Translations under genes and position numbers: made by a program | Origin: Entomomonas sp945283395 | GTDB taxonomy: Bacteria > Pseudomonadota > Gammaproteobacteria > Pseudomonadales > Pseudomonadaceae | DNA: 64,000 nucleotides | Assembly (NCBI GenBank): GCA_946480835.1 | Contig: CAMLLC010000007.1 | Coordinates: 26,775-90,774, forward strand | Direction of reading: 5' to 3' | The notes under the pieces: generated by a model | Told to the model about the DNA's origin: nothing | Database searches by the model: none | Seen by the model: only the letters and a program-made list of their open reading frames with translations | Shown here: positions 57,117 through 64,000 of the stretch, in pieces | How the letters are laid out: the number at the start of each line of letters is the position of its first letter | Position numbering within the stretch: the first letter of the stretch is position 1

Positions 57117-57445
57117 ATACAGTTATTAGGTTTAGGTAAGCCTGCTATTTTAGCAGCTATTTTAGCAGGACTCCCTTTAAAAAGTAGATTAAGTTGTAAA
57201 CTGCTAGCTTGTTCTTTCCCTAAATGCTGACTTAAGTACTTGGCCAGTGGTCTATTGGCTGGCGATAATTGATAAATCTGATAAAACTCTCTAAGCAATT
57301 TAATAATTTGCCAATGAGACTGATTAAGTACAATATTTTCTTGTAAAGCTAAAGCTTGGGCTACTTCAGGTGTCCAGTCTGTTAAACACATAAGATAACC
57401 TTCATCATCTAACTCAATACTTTGATTATTAACTGTTATTATCAT
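57113..57445 (-). CDS. tusE: TusE/DsrC-family sulfur relay protein
   Basis: A 110-residue sulfur carrier. The C-terminal arm GLPKPNNCI carries the conserved penultimate cysteine (Cys109) that accepts the persulfide from TusD and passes it to MnmA for 2-thiolation of tRNA wobble uridine. DEGYLMCLTDWTPEVAQALA is the family N-terminal block. It overlaps tusB and ybiB by four bases each. Confidence 0.95.
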   Translation of the reverse strand: MIITVNNQSIELDDEGYLMCLTDWTPEVAQALALQENIVLNQSHWQIIKLLREFYQIYQLSPANRPLAKYLSQHLGKEQASSLQLNLLFKGSPAKIAAKIAGLPKPNNCI

Positions 57446-57738
57446 AACCAGCTAACTACCTTATTATGAAAAGTACTGAGTTCCACAAATTCTTGGTAAT
57501 CAATGATTTTACTATTGACTAATGAGTTTTCCAGATGGCGGGCTTGCAAATCTTCTTGTAACACAAATATAGGTAGCTGAGATTTTGCTAATAATTGATA
57601 GGGAGCTGTATTTTTTTGTAAAGCGTAAACAGCATCGCCTGTTAATAATAAGGCATCATCTAAAGTTGCAAATAGTAAGGCAGAGGTTAGACTGGTTCCT
57701 TTATAGGGGCTTTCATTTAATAAATGTAGAGTACTCAT
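57442..57738 (-). CDS. tusB: TusB/DsrH-family sulfur relay subunit
   Basis: A 98-residue protein beginning MSTLHLLNESPY and with DALLLTGDAVYAL, the typical DsrH pattern. In the TusBCD hexamer it is a structural subunit without the active cysteine. It starts directly at the end of tusC. Confidence 0.9.
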   Translation of the reverse strand: MSTLHLLNESPYKGTSLTSALLFATLDDALLLTGDAVYALQKNTAPYQLLAKSQLPIFVLQEDLQARHLENSLVNSKIIDYQEFVELSTFHNKVVSWL

Positions 57739-58097
57739 TAGTTTGTAATTACCACATCATAGTGAATTAATAACTTGGCTAATCGCTCTTTGGTTATCAC
57801 CTTGGTAGATAGTGTTAACTGCGCAGGAGTTAAATTTCTTTCTGTTAAACTATGTTCTGCTACTAGCAACTCATCAATGCCAAAGAGTGACAGTGCCTGT
57901 AAATTAGCGGTTAAATCTTTTTGTTCAATTTGTTGTGAGTCCAGATTTTTTACTAGCTGCCATACTCCATCATTTAAAAATAATAAACTGATAGGTAACT
58001 CAAAAGCTCCACCAGCTAATGCTAAATCTAATGTTTCTTTAACCGAAATATTGTGCCATGGAGCTTGTTGGCAAATGATTAACACAGATTTAGCCAT
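57738..58097 (-). CDS. tusC: TusC/DsrF-family sulfur relay subunit
   Basis: A 119-residue DsrF-type protein (SVLIICQQAPWHNISVKETLDLALAGGAF, shortened here to its start KSVLIICQQAPWH; central ISLLFLNDGVWQL). It forms the core of TusBCD together with TusD. The start overlaps the tusD stop by one base. Confidence 0.92.
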   Translation of the reverse strand: MAKSVLIICQQAPWHNISVKETLDLALAGGAFELPISLLFLNDGVWQLVKNLDSQQIEQKDLTANLQALSLFGIDELLVAEHSLTERNLTPAQLTLSTKVITKERLAKLLIHYDVVITN

Positions 58098-58492
58098 TAA
58101 CTAATACCACCAAAGCAGATGAATCTATCACTCGTTTGAATAGCTTCATGGAGTTGTCCAAGTCCTGATAATTGCCATGGAGGGCCAATAGTAGAAGCGG
58201 TTTTATGATAACGATCAGCTTCTATTTTATCAAGTTGGCCACGTTTAAGAGTAGCAGCAATACAAACTATAGCATCAAGCTGATTAACTTCAATAAATTT
58301 TTTCCATTCATCATGTAGATTTAATTCATCCTGCGGCATAACTAAAGTCGTTATAGCATTATAAATACCTTGTTGGTAAAAAAATAACCTTTCAATATGA
58401 TGGCCGTTTTGCAGAACAGCTTTAGCAAAATATAAAGCTCTCCTTGATACAGGACATTGAGGTGCCGAGTAAATAGCAATTGTAAAATTCAT
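58097..58492 (-). CDS. tusD: TusD/DsrE-family sulfur transferase
   Basis: A 131-residue DsrE-type protein. The active cysteine that accepts sulfur from TusA is in AIVCIAATLKRG (about residue 77). RLFFYQQGIYNA and the C-terminal LSGLGQLHEAIQTSDRFI match the family. It is the first gene of the tusDCBE-ybiB operon. Confidence 0.94.
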   Translation of the reverse strand: MNFTIAIYSAPQCPVSRRALYFAKAVLQNGHHIERLFFYQQGIYNAITTLVMPQDELNLHDEWKKFIEVNQLDAIVCIAATLKRGQLDKIEADRYHKTASTIGPPWQLSGLGQLHEAIQTSDRFICFGGIS

Positions 58493-58507
58493 GGTTATTT
58501 CTTATAT

Positions 58508-58528
58508 AAAAAAGCCCGCATAGCGGGC
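58508..58528 (-). terminator. Terminator of yccA
   Basis: Read on the minus strand, GCCCGC-TAT-GCGGGC is followed by six T residues. It lies between the yccA stop and the tusD start, so it ends the yccA transcript and partly insulates the tus operon. Confidence 0.85.
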
Positions 58529-58551
58529 CTAATAAATTAACTGGATACGCC

Positions 58552-59286
58552 TTAATTTCTAGAGGCACCTAATATATTCAGCAAGCTAACAAAAATATTA
58601 TAGATTTGCACAAATAAAGAAATAGTAGCTGAAATATAGTTAGTCTCACCACCATGAATAATATCACTTGTTTGCCATAAAATGGCTGCGGAAGAGAACA
58701 ATATAAAACCTGCACTCATAGCTAAATATAAGCCAGAAATCTTAGTGAACAAGCTTACCAGCATAGTGCCTAATAATATAAAGAAACCTACCACCAAGAA
58801 ATTACTCAAAAAGCTCATGTCTTTGCGGGTGATTAGCACAAAAGCAGATAACCCGAAAAAAGCAAATGCAGTTAAACCTAATGCTGAAATAATTATGCTA
58901 GCGCCATTAGGCATATATAAAAAATAATTAATAGTAGGAGCTAAAGAGAGACCCAGAAAACCAGTAAAAGCGAAAATACTAACGAGACCCCATACCGAAT
59001 TTTTAAGCTTCATAGTTAAAAACATTAATCCATAAGCACCTGCTAAAAATACAAAAGGATTAAAAAAAGCTAATTGCAAAGACATACCAATAAAGCAAGT
59101 AAAAGCAGAAAAAGCCAGAGTTAAAGCCAATAGTGCGTAAGTATTACGCAATACTTTGCTAATTTGTGCTTGATCAAGTTGGTTTGCATATTCAGCGCCC
59201 ATTCCTCTCATTATGGGATTAGTTCCTACTAATGATCCTGTCGTTGAATAAGCCTTCTTCTGCTCAGAGTTATAATCGTGACTCAT
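58552..59286 (-). CDS. yccA: Bax inhibitor-1 family membrane protein YccA
   Basis: A 244-residue protein with seven predicted helices of the UPF0005/BI-1 family; E. coli YccA modulates the FtsH protease. The N-terminus MSHDYNSEQ fits, and the ATG at 59286 has a perfect GGAGGAAT ribosome-binding site; an in-frame ATG 27 codons upstream reads an AT-rich leader and is rejected. The C-terminal TNYISATISLFVQIYNIFVSLLNIL contains the family's conserved helix. tusDCBE follows on the same strand, as in Pseudomonas. Confidence 0.94.
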   Translation of the reverse strand: MSHDYNSEQKKAYSTTGSLVGTNPIMRGMGAEYANQLDQAQISKVLRNTYALLALTLAFSAFTCFIGMSLQLAFFNPFVFLAGAYGLMFLTMKLKNSVWGLVSIFAFTGFLGLSLAPTINYFLYMPNGASIIISALGLTAFAFFGLSAFVLITRKDMSFLSNFLVVGFFILLGTMLVSLFTKISGLYLAMSAGFILFSSAAILWQTSDIIHGGETNYISATISLFVQIYNIFVSLLNILGASRN

Positions 59287-59394
59287 AATGATTCCTCCAC
59301 TTCTTAAACTATATTTATTATATAATATAGTATAAATTTTAGTTTTAATTAAAAGTATAATATACACATATTAGAAAAAAACAATAGATAATAT

Positions 59395-59422
59395 TTGACA
59401 GACTGTAACAATAGGTTATTAT
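59395..59422 (+). promoter_or_regulatory. Sigma-70 promoter of tRNA-Ser
   Basis: A consensus -35 box TTGACA (59395-59400) and a -10 box TATTAT (59417-59422) are 16 bases apart. The sequence between the -10 box and the tRNA is GC-containing (GCACCC), like the discriminators of stable-RNA promoters under stringent control. Confidence 0.8.
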
Positions 59423-59435
59423 ATGCACCCGAAAC

Positions 59436-59526
59436 GGAAGTGTGGCTGAGTTGGTTTAAAGCACCGGTCTTGAAAACCGGCGAGGGTTAACGCCCTCCCA
59501 GAGTTCGAATCTCTGCGCTTCCGCCA
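59436..59526 (+). tRNA. tRNA-Ser(TGA)
   Basis: A complete class II tRNA with the encoded CCA end. The acceptor arms GGAAGTG and CGCTTCC pair, the anticodon loop is CTTGAAA (anticodon TGA), the long variable arm CGAGGGTTAACGCCCTC is typical of serine tRNA, and the T loop is GTTCGAAT. It reads UCA and UCG. The site beside yccA is conserved with Pseudomonas, and it is the probable integration target of the prophage to its right. Confidence 0.98.
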
Positions 59527-59531
59527 TATAT

Positions 59532-59564
59532 GCCCTGTATGCTAATGTGTACAGGGCTTTTTTA
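59532..59564 (+). terminator. Terminator after tRNA-Ser
   Basis: GCCCTGTA (59532-59539) pairs with TACAGGGC (59550-59557) around a ten-base loop and is followed by a T6 run. The hairpin overlaps the last codons of the leftward integrase fragment. Confidence 0.9.
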
Positions 59565-59820
59565 TTGCTCCATAATTTACCATTAATATTAAATCGTCTC
59601 CGCATTTCTTGTTACCAATATCCCTATTTAATGGTTCTACTTCCTGACCAATTCTAATATAAACCTTCCTTGTTATTTCTTCTTTGGTATGCCCTAATAG
59701 CTTGCTTGCAAGTTCAATATTATTCATATCACTGGCTGCTTTTGGTCGTAAGTCTTTAAATTGAAATTCTTTGATACGTTTTGCTAATTCTTCATCATTA
59801 TTGACAGGCAAGATAGACGA
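59542..59820 (-). pseudogene. C-terminal fragment of a phage tyrosine integrase
   Basis: Only the end of the integrase is left. The sequence FQFKDLRPKAASD has the second catalytic Arg, KLLGHTKEEITRKVYIRIG contains the LLGH box and the nucleophile Tyr. The N-terminal domain and first catalytic region are missing. Homology ends at about 59820, where the frame runs into a rightward phage-gene fragment. The C-terminus faces the tRNA gene, as expected of an integrase beside its attachment site. Confidence 0.85.
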
Positions 59821-60043
59821 AATAGGCAACAACCCTATTATTATCCGATTGCTGGCTAATATGGGTAAAAATCTTAGGGAGGATACTCCACCAGCTAAAA
59901 ACACAGGGTTAGAACCTGACGATGTGCAAAAGATAATGAAATCAGAAGAGTATAGAAACCCTTTACATTTAGATCACAAGGATGCAAGTAGGAAAGTTAG
60001 AGAGTTTTATCAAGGCAAGTATGGTAATGAACCAATCTATTAA
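59820..60043 (+). pseudogene. C-terminal fragment of a phage structural protein, probably the scaffold
   Basis: About 74 codons are coding-like: NPIIIRLLANMGKNLREDTPPAK then DDVQKIMKSEEYRNPLH and VREFYQGKYG. The NP..I..LA.MGK..ED core resembles C-termini of podovirus scaffold proteins, and the position before the capsid gene agrees with that, but I cannot prove it. The 5' part is missing at the deletion junction with the integrase fragment. Confidence 0.5.
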
Positions 60044-60130
60044 TATTAAATTTTCCTTTTTTTAGTCCTCAATTGAGAGTTTTTTCTTGTTCAAGCAAAA
60101 AGAATACCTACGCCAATCCTTCTAAAATGC

Positions 60131-60156
60131 AATCTCCATTAAACAAAAAGGAGATT
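60131..60156 (+). promoter_or_regulatory. Inverted repeat that can sequester a ribosome-binding site
   Basis: AATCTCC (60131-60137) is complementary to GGAGATT (60150-60156). The second arm contains the Shine-Dalgarno sequence AAGGAG (60148-60153) of the gene starting at 60163. Pairing would mask the site, so translation could be controlled by RNA structure. Confidence 0.5.
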
Positions 60157-60162
60157 TAATAT

Positions 60163-60528
60163 ATGTCTTTAACATATGAACAAAAACAAGAGTATGTCAA
60201 TGCAATCAATGCTATTTGGCAAGGCTCAATGCAAAATAACAATGTTAATGCTATTTCTGATGAAGTAGTTGAGAATATGGATATTGTGTTAACACAAATT
60301 CAACAAGGAACTAAGGCTTTTCTAGCAGCAGATATTATATTTGGTGTTTTTTATTTGCCAGCGTCATCATGGCCAGAAATATTTTTAATGATTGCTCAGA
60401 ATATAGTATCAGGAAGTGTTTCAGGCTGGATATCTGTGATACGTGGAAACTCTAGGTATAAAGCTGTTGTAGATGCAACTGCATTAAACTTTAAGTCCAG
60501 TGTACAATTAGCCCTTTATGGTATTTAA
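60163..60528 (+). CDS. Unknown 121-residue protein, prophage cargo
   Basis: I do not recognise this protein. The N-terminal half is polar and helical (SLTYEQKQEYVNAINAIW), the middle has two hydrophobic stretches (about 52-70 and 73-90, including LAADIIFGVFYLPA), so it may associate with membranes. A good AAGGAG precedes the ATG. It lies between the scaffold and capsid remnants where phages of this type normally have no gene, so it is a cargo (moron-like) gene, likely transcribed with the lipoprotein gene that follows. Confidence 0.7.
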   Translation: MSLTYEQKQEYVNAINAIWQGSMQNNNVNAISDEVVENMDIVLTQIQQGTKAFLAADIIFGVFYLPASSWPEIFLMIAQNIVSGSVSGWISVIRGNSRYKAVVDATALNFKSSVQLALYGI

Positions 60529-60579
60529 TTATTAGACTATCCTAATAGGATAATTTATGGTTAAGTAACGGAGCAGCTA

Positions 60580-60924
60580 ATGAAGCATATACTCTACCTC
60601 ATTTTTATAAGTAGTTTCCTTGTGGCTTGTGGCAATAGTGATAATAAATTACCTCAAGAATGTAAAGATATTTTTGATATAGCAGATCAGTTGTATTCCA
60701 AAATGGAAACAAATCCATATGTGTCTGCTGCTATAGCTACGAAATATAAACAACAAAACACAGAGTTCTTAGGCAATTATAAAAAAAGCTTACTTAAAAG
60801 TAATGATAGAGATAAGCAAATACAAGGTTGTACACCCATACGTGCTTTATTAAAAAGCAAGTTTGAGCGACTGAATAATGCAAAAAGTGAGACAGATGTA
60901 AAACAAATATTCCATGGTTTATAA
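60580..60924 (+). CDS. Small predicted lipoprotein, prophage cargo
   Basis: A 114-residue protein with a lipoprotein signal peptide (lipobox LVAC, Cys17) and a short polar mature part with two further cysteines (QECKDIF and QGCTPI) that could pair in the periplasm. Its pattern resembles small DUF5339-like periplasmic proteins, but weakly. It is followed by its own terminator. Phage-carried small lipoproteins sometimes act in superinfection exclusion; nothing here proves that. Confidence 0.7.
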   Translation: MKHILYLIFISSFLVACGNSDNKLPQECKDIFDIADQLYSKMETNPYVSAAIATKYKQQNTEFLGNYKKSLLKSNDRDKQIQGCTPIRALLKSKFERLNNAKSETDVKQIFHGL

Positions 60925-60953
60925 ATATTAATCATTAGTAGTGTAAATATTGT

Positions 60954-60986
60954 AGCCCCTTTCTAGAAATAGATTGGGGCTTTTTT
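60954..60986 (+). terminator. Terminator of the cargo gene pair
   Basis: AGCCCC (60954-60959) and GGGGCT (60976-60981) form a GC-rich stem followed by a T-run. The 256-base gap from 60925 to the capsid gene otherwise contains no recognisable gene. Confidence 0.85.
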
Positions 60987-61180
60987 ATGTCTATCTATTA
61001 AATACTCGGAAACTCGGAAAACGCTTATTAAATAATAATAGCGCAGCCCCACTATTGGCATAGGGATAACTGCATTAGCCCGTTGGCTTAAGCCCGAAAA
61101 GCTAATGATCTAGTGGCCTGTTATTCAGATAATTACAAAAAGCAAAGGGTAATTTTTATTGTTTTTAATAGGTTATTATT

Positions 61181-62087
61181 ATGTCACAAGACTTTATTAC
61201 TAATGCGCCACAACTAACGGCAGCATTTAGACAACAGTTTCATGATTCCTTTGAAATTGAAGCCAAATTATCAGCCCCTGTTCTAGCGACCACAGTTCAC
61301 AGACGAGGCAGTATTGCAGGTAGTTCTTTTACTATTAACGATATGGGGGCGTTGAAAATGAAAAAAGACCGCCTCACGTTTTCAGGATACAGAGCTTTCA
61401 CTACCTGAAGTAGGTACCAGAATGGCACCTATGGCTGATTATGATTTACACGTATTAATTGAGCCAAGATACTTATCTAAATTAAGTACTAACCCTCAAA
61501 GCAAGTATATGAAAGCTATGCTTTCTGCTAAAAACGAGCAAGAGGATGAAATTGCTTATAGGGCTATGCTTGATACTGTTTTACGTAAGCAAGCAGAAAA
61601 TTCCCTTTACGCACCTGTAGCCTTACCTAATACGCAAATTATTCTTGATGGTGGTACTGGTTTTACCAAAGCCAAGCTCATTCAAGCTAGAAAGTTATTC
61701 CGTAAAAACAAGTGTGACGAAAAGAATGGTGAAAAGCTTTATATCGCCTATACCGCTGATATGTTAGGGGAAATTCTAGCAGATACTACGCTAACCAGTG
61801 CTGACTATCTAGCTGGCAAGATGCTACAAGAGGGCGCTTTAGCCAGTACATGGATGGGCTTTACTTGGATACCTTATGAAGAGGTTGATCTAGACGAACC
61901 TAATACAGTAGCAACTACGGTTGCATGGTGTGGTTCAGCTATTCATATGGGTGACGGTTCAAGCTTTGGGATAAGTACCAATGTTAGGGCAGACAAAAAT
62001 AACTGTATTCAACTTTCTTTAAGTGCTTCATGGGGCGCAGGTCGTGCTAACGAAAAGAAAATCGTTGCTATTAAATCCAAGTATTAA
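61181..62087 (+). pseudogene. Podovirus-type major capsid protein, frameshifted
   Basis: Two reading frames together match a podovirus-like major capsid protein of about 300 residues. Frame 1 (61181-61408) carries the N-terminus with VLATTVHRRGSIAGSSFTIND. Homology continues in another frame from about 61385 (DTELSLPEVGTRM, LHVLIEPRYLSKL) to 62087, ending SASWGAGRANEKK. A single-base shift between about 61360 and 61390 explains this. No full-length capsid can be made. Confidence 0.85.
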
Positions 62088-62098
62088 GCAAAGGTGAT

Positions 62099-62119
62099 AA
62101 GGGTGCTTAGTCACCCTTT
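62099..62119 (+). terminator. Hairpin after the capsid gene
   Basis: AAGGGTG (62099-62105) pairs with CACCCTT (62112-62118) around a six-base loop, followed by a short T stretch. A hairpin after the capsid gene is the place of the main late terminator in T7-like phages; the U-run here is short. Confidence 0.45.
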
Positions 62120-62134
62120 AACCAAGAGGTTATT

Positions 62135-62710
62135 ATGTCAACGCCAAACTCGCCCGTATCTATTTGTTCTAATGCGCTCTTAGATTTAGGGGCGCAATCT
62201 ATTAGTGACTTTACAGAAAATACCGATAGAGCAAAGATAGTGGCTAACATTTACCCTAGTGCTAGGGATGATTTACTTAGGGAGCATGTTTGGAAATTTG
62301 CTATTAAGCGAACCTTACTAGCACCTGATGTTGATAAGCCAGCTTTTGGCTATAGTTATGCTTATATATTACCAGCCGATTTTTTAGAGGCTATCACGGT
62401 TAACTATGGGTATTATCCTGACTACACCATAGAAAACGGCAAGATACTCACCAATGAAAACAGTATTGCCCTTAGATACATTTATCAAAACGTAGATGTG
62501 ACAACCTACGATGCAACTTTTATCAAGCTATTAACTTTAATGATTAAATCAAAAATAGCCTACTCAGTCACTCAATCAACCAGTTTAGCCGAAGCTATCA
62601 AGCAAGAGTTTATTTATGAGTTACGCAGTGCTAAGGCTATTGATGGTCAGCAAGTACCCCCTGAAACATTGGGTTTTTCAACCTTATTAGAGGATAGATT
62701 ACTTGGCTAA
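62135..62710 (+). CDS. Head-tail adaptor / tail tubular protein A-like phage protein
   Basis: A 191-residue structural protein resembling T7 gp11-type adaptors: SICSNALLDLGAQSISDF, then the LLREHVWKFAIKR block with its conserved Trp and YSYAYILPADFLE. It is intact, unlike its neighbours. A frame for the next phage gene overlaps its end by eight bases (TTG at 62703). Confidence 0.75.
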   Translation: MSTPNSPVSICSNALLDLGAQSISDFTENTDRAKIVANIYPSARDDLLREHVWKFAIKRTLLAPDVDKPAFGYSYAYILPADFLEAITVNYGYYPDYTIENGKILTNENSIALRYIYQNVDVTTYDATFIKLLTLMIKSKIAYSVTQSTSLAEAIKQEFIYELRSAKAIDGQQVPPETLGFSTLLEDRLLG

Positions 62711-63983
62711 ACTTGCTTATATTCAAACTAACTTTACGGCTGGCGAATTATCCCCTCGCATGATGGGGCGCGTGGATATTTCACGTTATCAGAACGGTGC
62801 TAAACGCTTAGAGAATGCCGTTATTGCGGTACAAGGTGGGGTTATGCGCACATGAGGTACTGAGTTTATTAGTGAGGTTAAGGACAGCAATAGACGCACT
62901 TGTTTAATTCCTTATGTATTTAATAGAGATCAAGCCTATATCGTTGAGTTTGGGCATAAGTATTGTGCTATTTTTAAAGATGGCGAACTCACCGCAGAAA
63001 TAGATAGCCCCTATACTGATGCCATGCTATTTAATATTAACTATGTACAGGGTGCTGATACGATGTTTCTTGCACATCCCGATATAGCTATTCATAGATT
63101 AAGACGTGTCAATGATGATGAGTGGAAATTAGCCGAAGCCCCTTTTATTGTGAAACCTTATGATGAAATGGGCGAGTACCCAGAAGCTGCTTTAACCTTA
63201 AGTGATTATCAAGAAACAGTATCAACAAAAACAGCTACCGCCACATTAGAAAATACCACGAGTTTTAGTTGGTTAACGGCTGATAATGGTCGTACTATTT
63301 CCTGTGGTACAGGCATTGCAGAAATAACCGCAATCACAAATGCAAGTGCTGTTAAAGTTAGAATTATTACCCCTTTTAAAGACAATAAACTAGCCGCTAA
63401 ATCTTGGCATTTAGAGGGTACCCCTTTAACCAATATTAAGCCTACCAATGGTACCGAAGGACAATCACCCGAAAAAGAAATAATGATAGGTGATACTGTT
63501 ACTTTAACCTTAGGCGCAGCAGGTTTTAGGGCTTCTGATAAGGGTAAATATATTAAATTTAATAAGGGATTATATGAAATTACCACTATCAACAGTGCCA
63601 CAGTAGCTACTAGTGAATGTAAAACTGCCCCTACTTCTAAGGCTTCTTCTGTGGCTTGGGGCTGGTCGCTTATGTCTAGTGTATGGAGTGATAAGTTTGG
63701 TTATCCCTGTGCTGTTACCTTGTGCGAACAAAGGTTATTCTGTGGTGGTACCTACGAACGGCCACAAACTATTTGGATGAGTAGAACCGCTGAGTATTTA
63801 AACTTTCAGCTTTCAACAGAGGATGACGATGCCGCCGCTTTTACTATGTCATCTGACCAAATTAACCCTATAGTACATTTAACTCAAACAGATATGCCTA
63901 TTGTATTAACATATGGCGGCGAGTTTTCGTGTGTGATTCATAGAAATCGTTTCAATCTGGCGATCTCTAAATCTAGCCTATAA
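62703..63983 (+). pseudogene. Tail nozzle (tubular protein B-like) phage protein with an in-frame stop
   Basis: The frame starts at a TTG (LAKLAYIQTNFTAGELSPRM) and continues through KRLENAVIAVQGGVM to a TGA at 62853-62855, then again as GTEFISEVKDSN without a frame change up to 63983. The N-terminal ~50 codons and the rest are therefore one gene interrupted by a single stop. The sequence after about 63900 no longer resembles the family, and the gene is also shorter than relatives, so the 3' end is probably truncated. Confidence 0.75.
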
Positions 63984-64000
63984 TTAGGATGTTGAATCCT

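Noticed and set aside
60163..60924. Toxin-antitoxin module
   Set aside because: The second protein is a lipoprotein exported from the cytoplasm and neither has a known toxin or antitoxin motif.
62853..62855. TGA in the phage nozzle gene as a recoded sense codon
   Set aside because: Host genes in this window use TGA as a normal stop and the prophage has other decay marks, so a nonsense mutation is simpler.
1..64000. CRISPR arrays, insertion sequences, rRNA genes
   Set aside because: I found no regularly spaced repeats, transposase motifs or rRNA-like sequence.

Overview
The window is an AT-rich stretch of chromosome from a gammaproteobacterium of the order Pseudomonadales. Almost every gene block has the gene content and order known from Pseudomonas (ftsW-murGC-ddlB-ftsQAZ-lpxC; ppiB-lpxH; zipA-ligA; comEC-exbBD-lpxK-ycaR-kdsB-ptp-murB; the braCDEFG-type amino-acid transporter; the spu/pot polyamine locus; mprF-virJ; yccA-tusDCBE-ybiB beside tRNA-Ser). 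The base composition is far more A/T-rich than in typical Pseudomonas, and the blocks are joined in a different order. A low-GC, possibly host-associated Pseudomonadaceae relative (Entomomonas-like) is my inference; the family placement is firmer than the genus.

Layout. 1-7.8 kb: the distal half of the division and cell-wall cluster, closed by a strong terminator after ftsZ, then lpxC. 8.8-16.8 kb: dciA, an M23 peptidase, rsmI, ppiB, lpxH, a GT-A glycosyltransferase-like gene, and the leftward zipA-ligA operon with a small membrane protein. 17.7-22 kb (leftward): an unknown 419-residue protein, a polysaccharide flippase and UDP-glucose dehydrogenase. 22.1-29.6 kb: a DUF4124 protein, a comEC that is broken three times, and an envelope operon running to murB. 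29.8-37.9 kb: an SDR, the branched-chain amino-acid ABC transporter, BrnQ and a lipoprotein. 37.9-43.2 kb: a TPR/GT41 O-GlcNAc-transferase-like protein, rlmKL and a winged-helix/PD-(D/E)XK-like orphan. 43.3-49.7 kb: polyamine transporter and aminotransferase. 49.8-59.4 kb (leftward): virJ, mprF, phosphomannomutase, galU, ybiB, tusEBCD and yccA. 59.4-64 kb: tRNA-Ser followed by a decayed podovirus-like prophage with two extra cargo genes.

How the genes work together. Much of the window serves the envelope: peptidoglycan precursors (murB, murC, murG, ddlB), the divisome (ftsW, ftsQ, ftsA, ftsZ, zipA), lipid A (lpxC, lpxH, lpxK, kdsB), nucleotide sugars (galU, ugd, cpsG), lipid aminoacylation (mprF/virJ) and a flippase. 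Two nutrient import systems (branched-chain amino acids, polyamines) are complete.

The most unusual signal is in the polyamine permeases. PotH (470 residues, against about 300 normally) carries a second, diverged copy of its own TM2-TM5 core. Its partner PotI (350 residues) carries three tandem versions of its TM2 segment. Both insertions add an even number of predicted helices, so the downstream topology would be kept. The other notable points are the recent-looking comEC decay, the integrase-to-scaffold deletion junction beside tRNA-Ser, and the cargo pair with an RBS-sequestering hairpin inside the prophage remnant.
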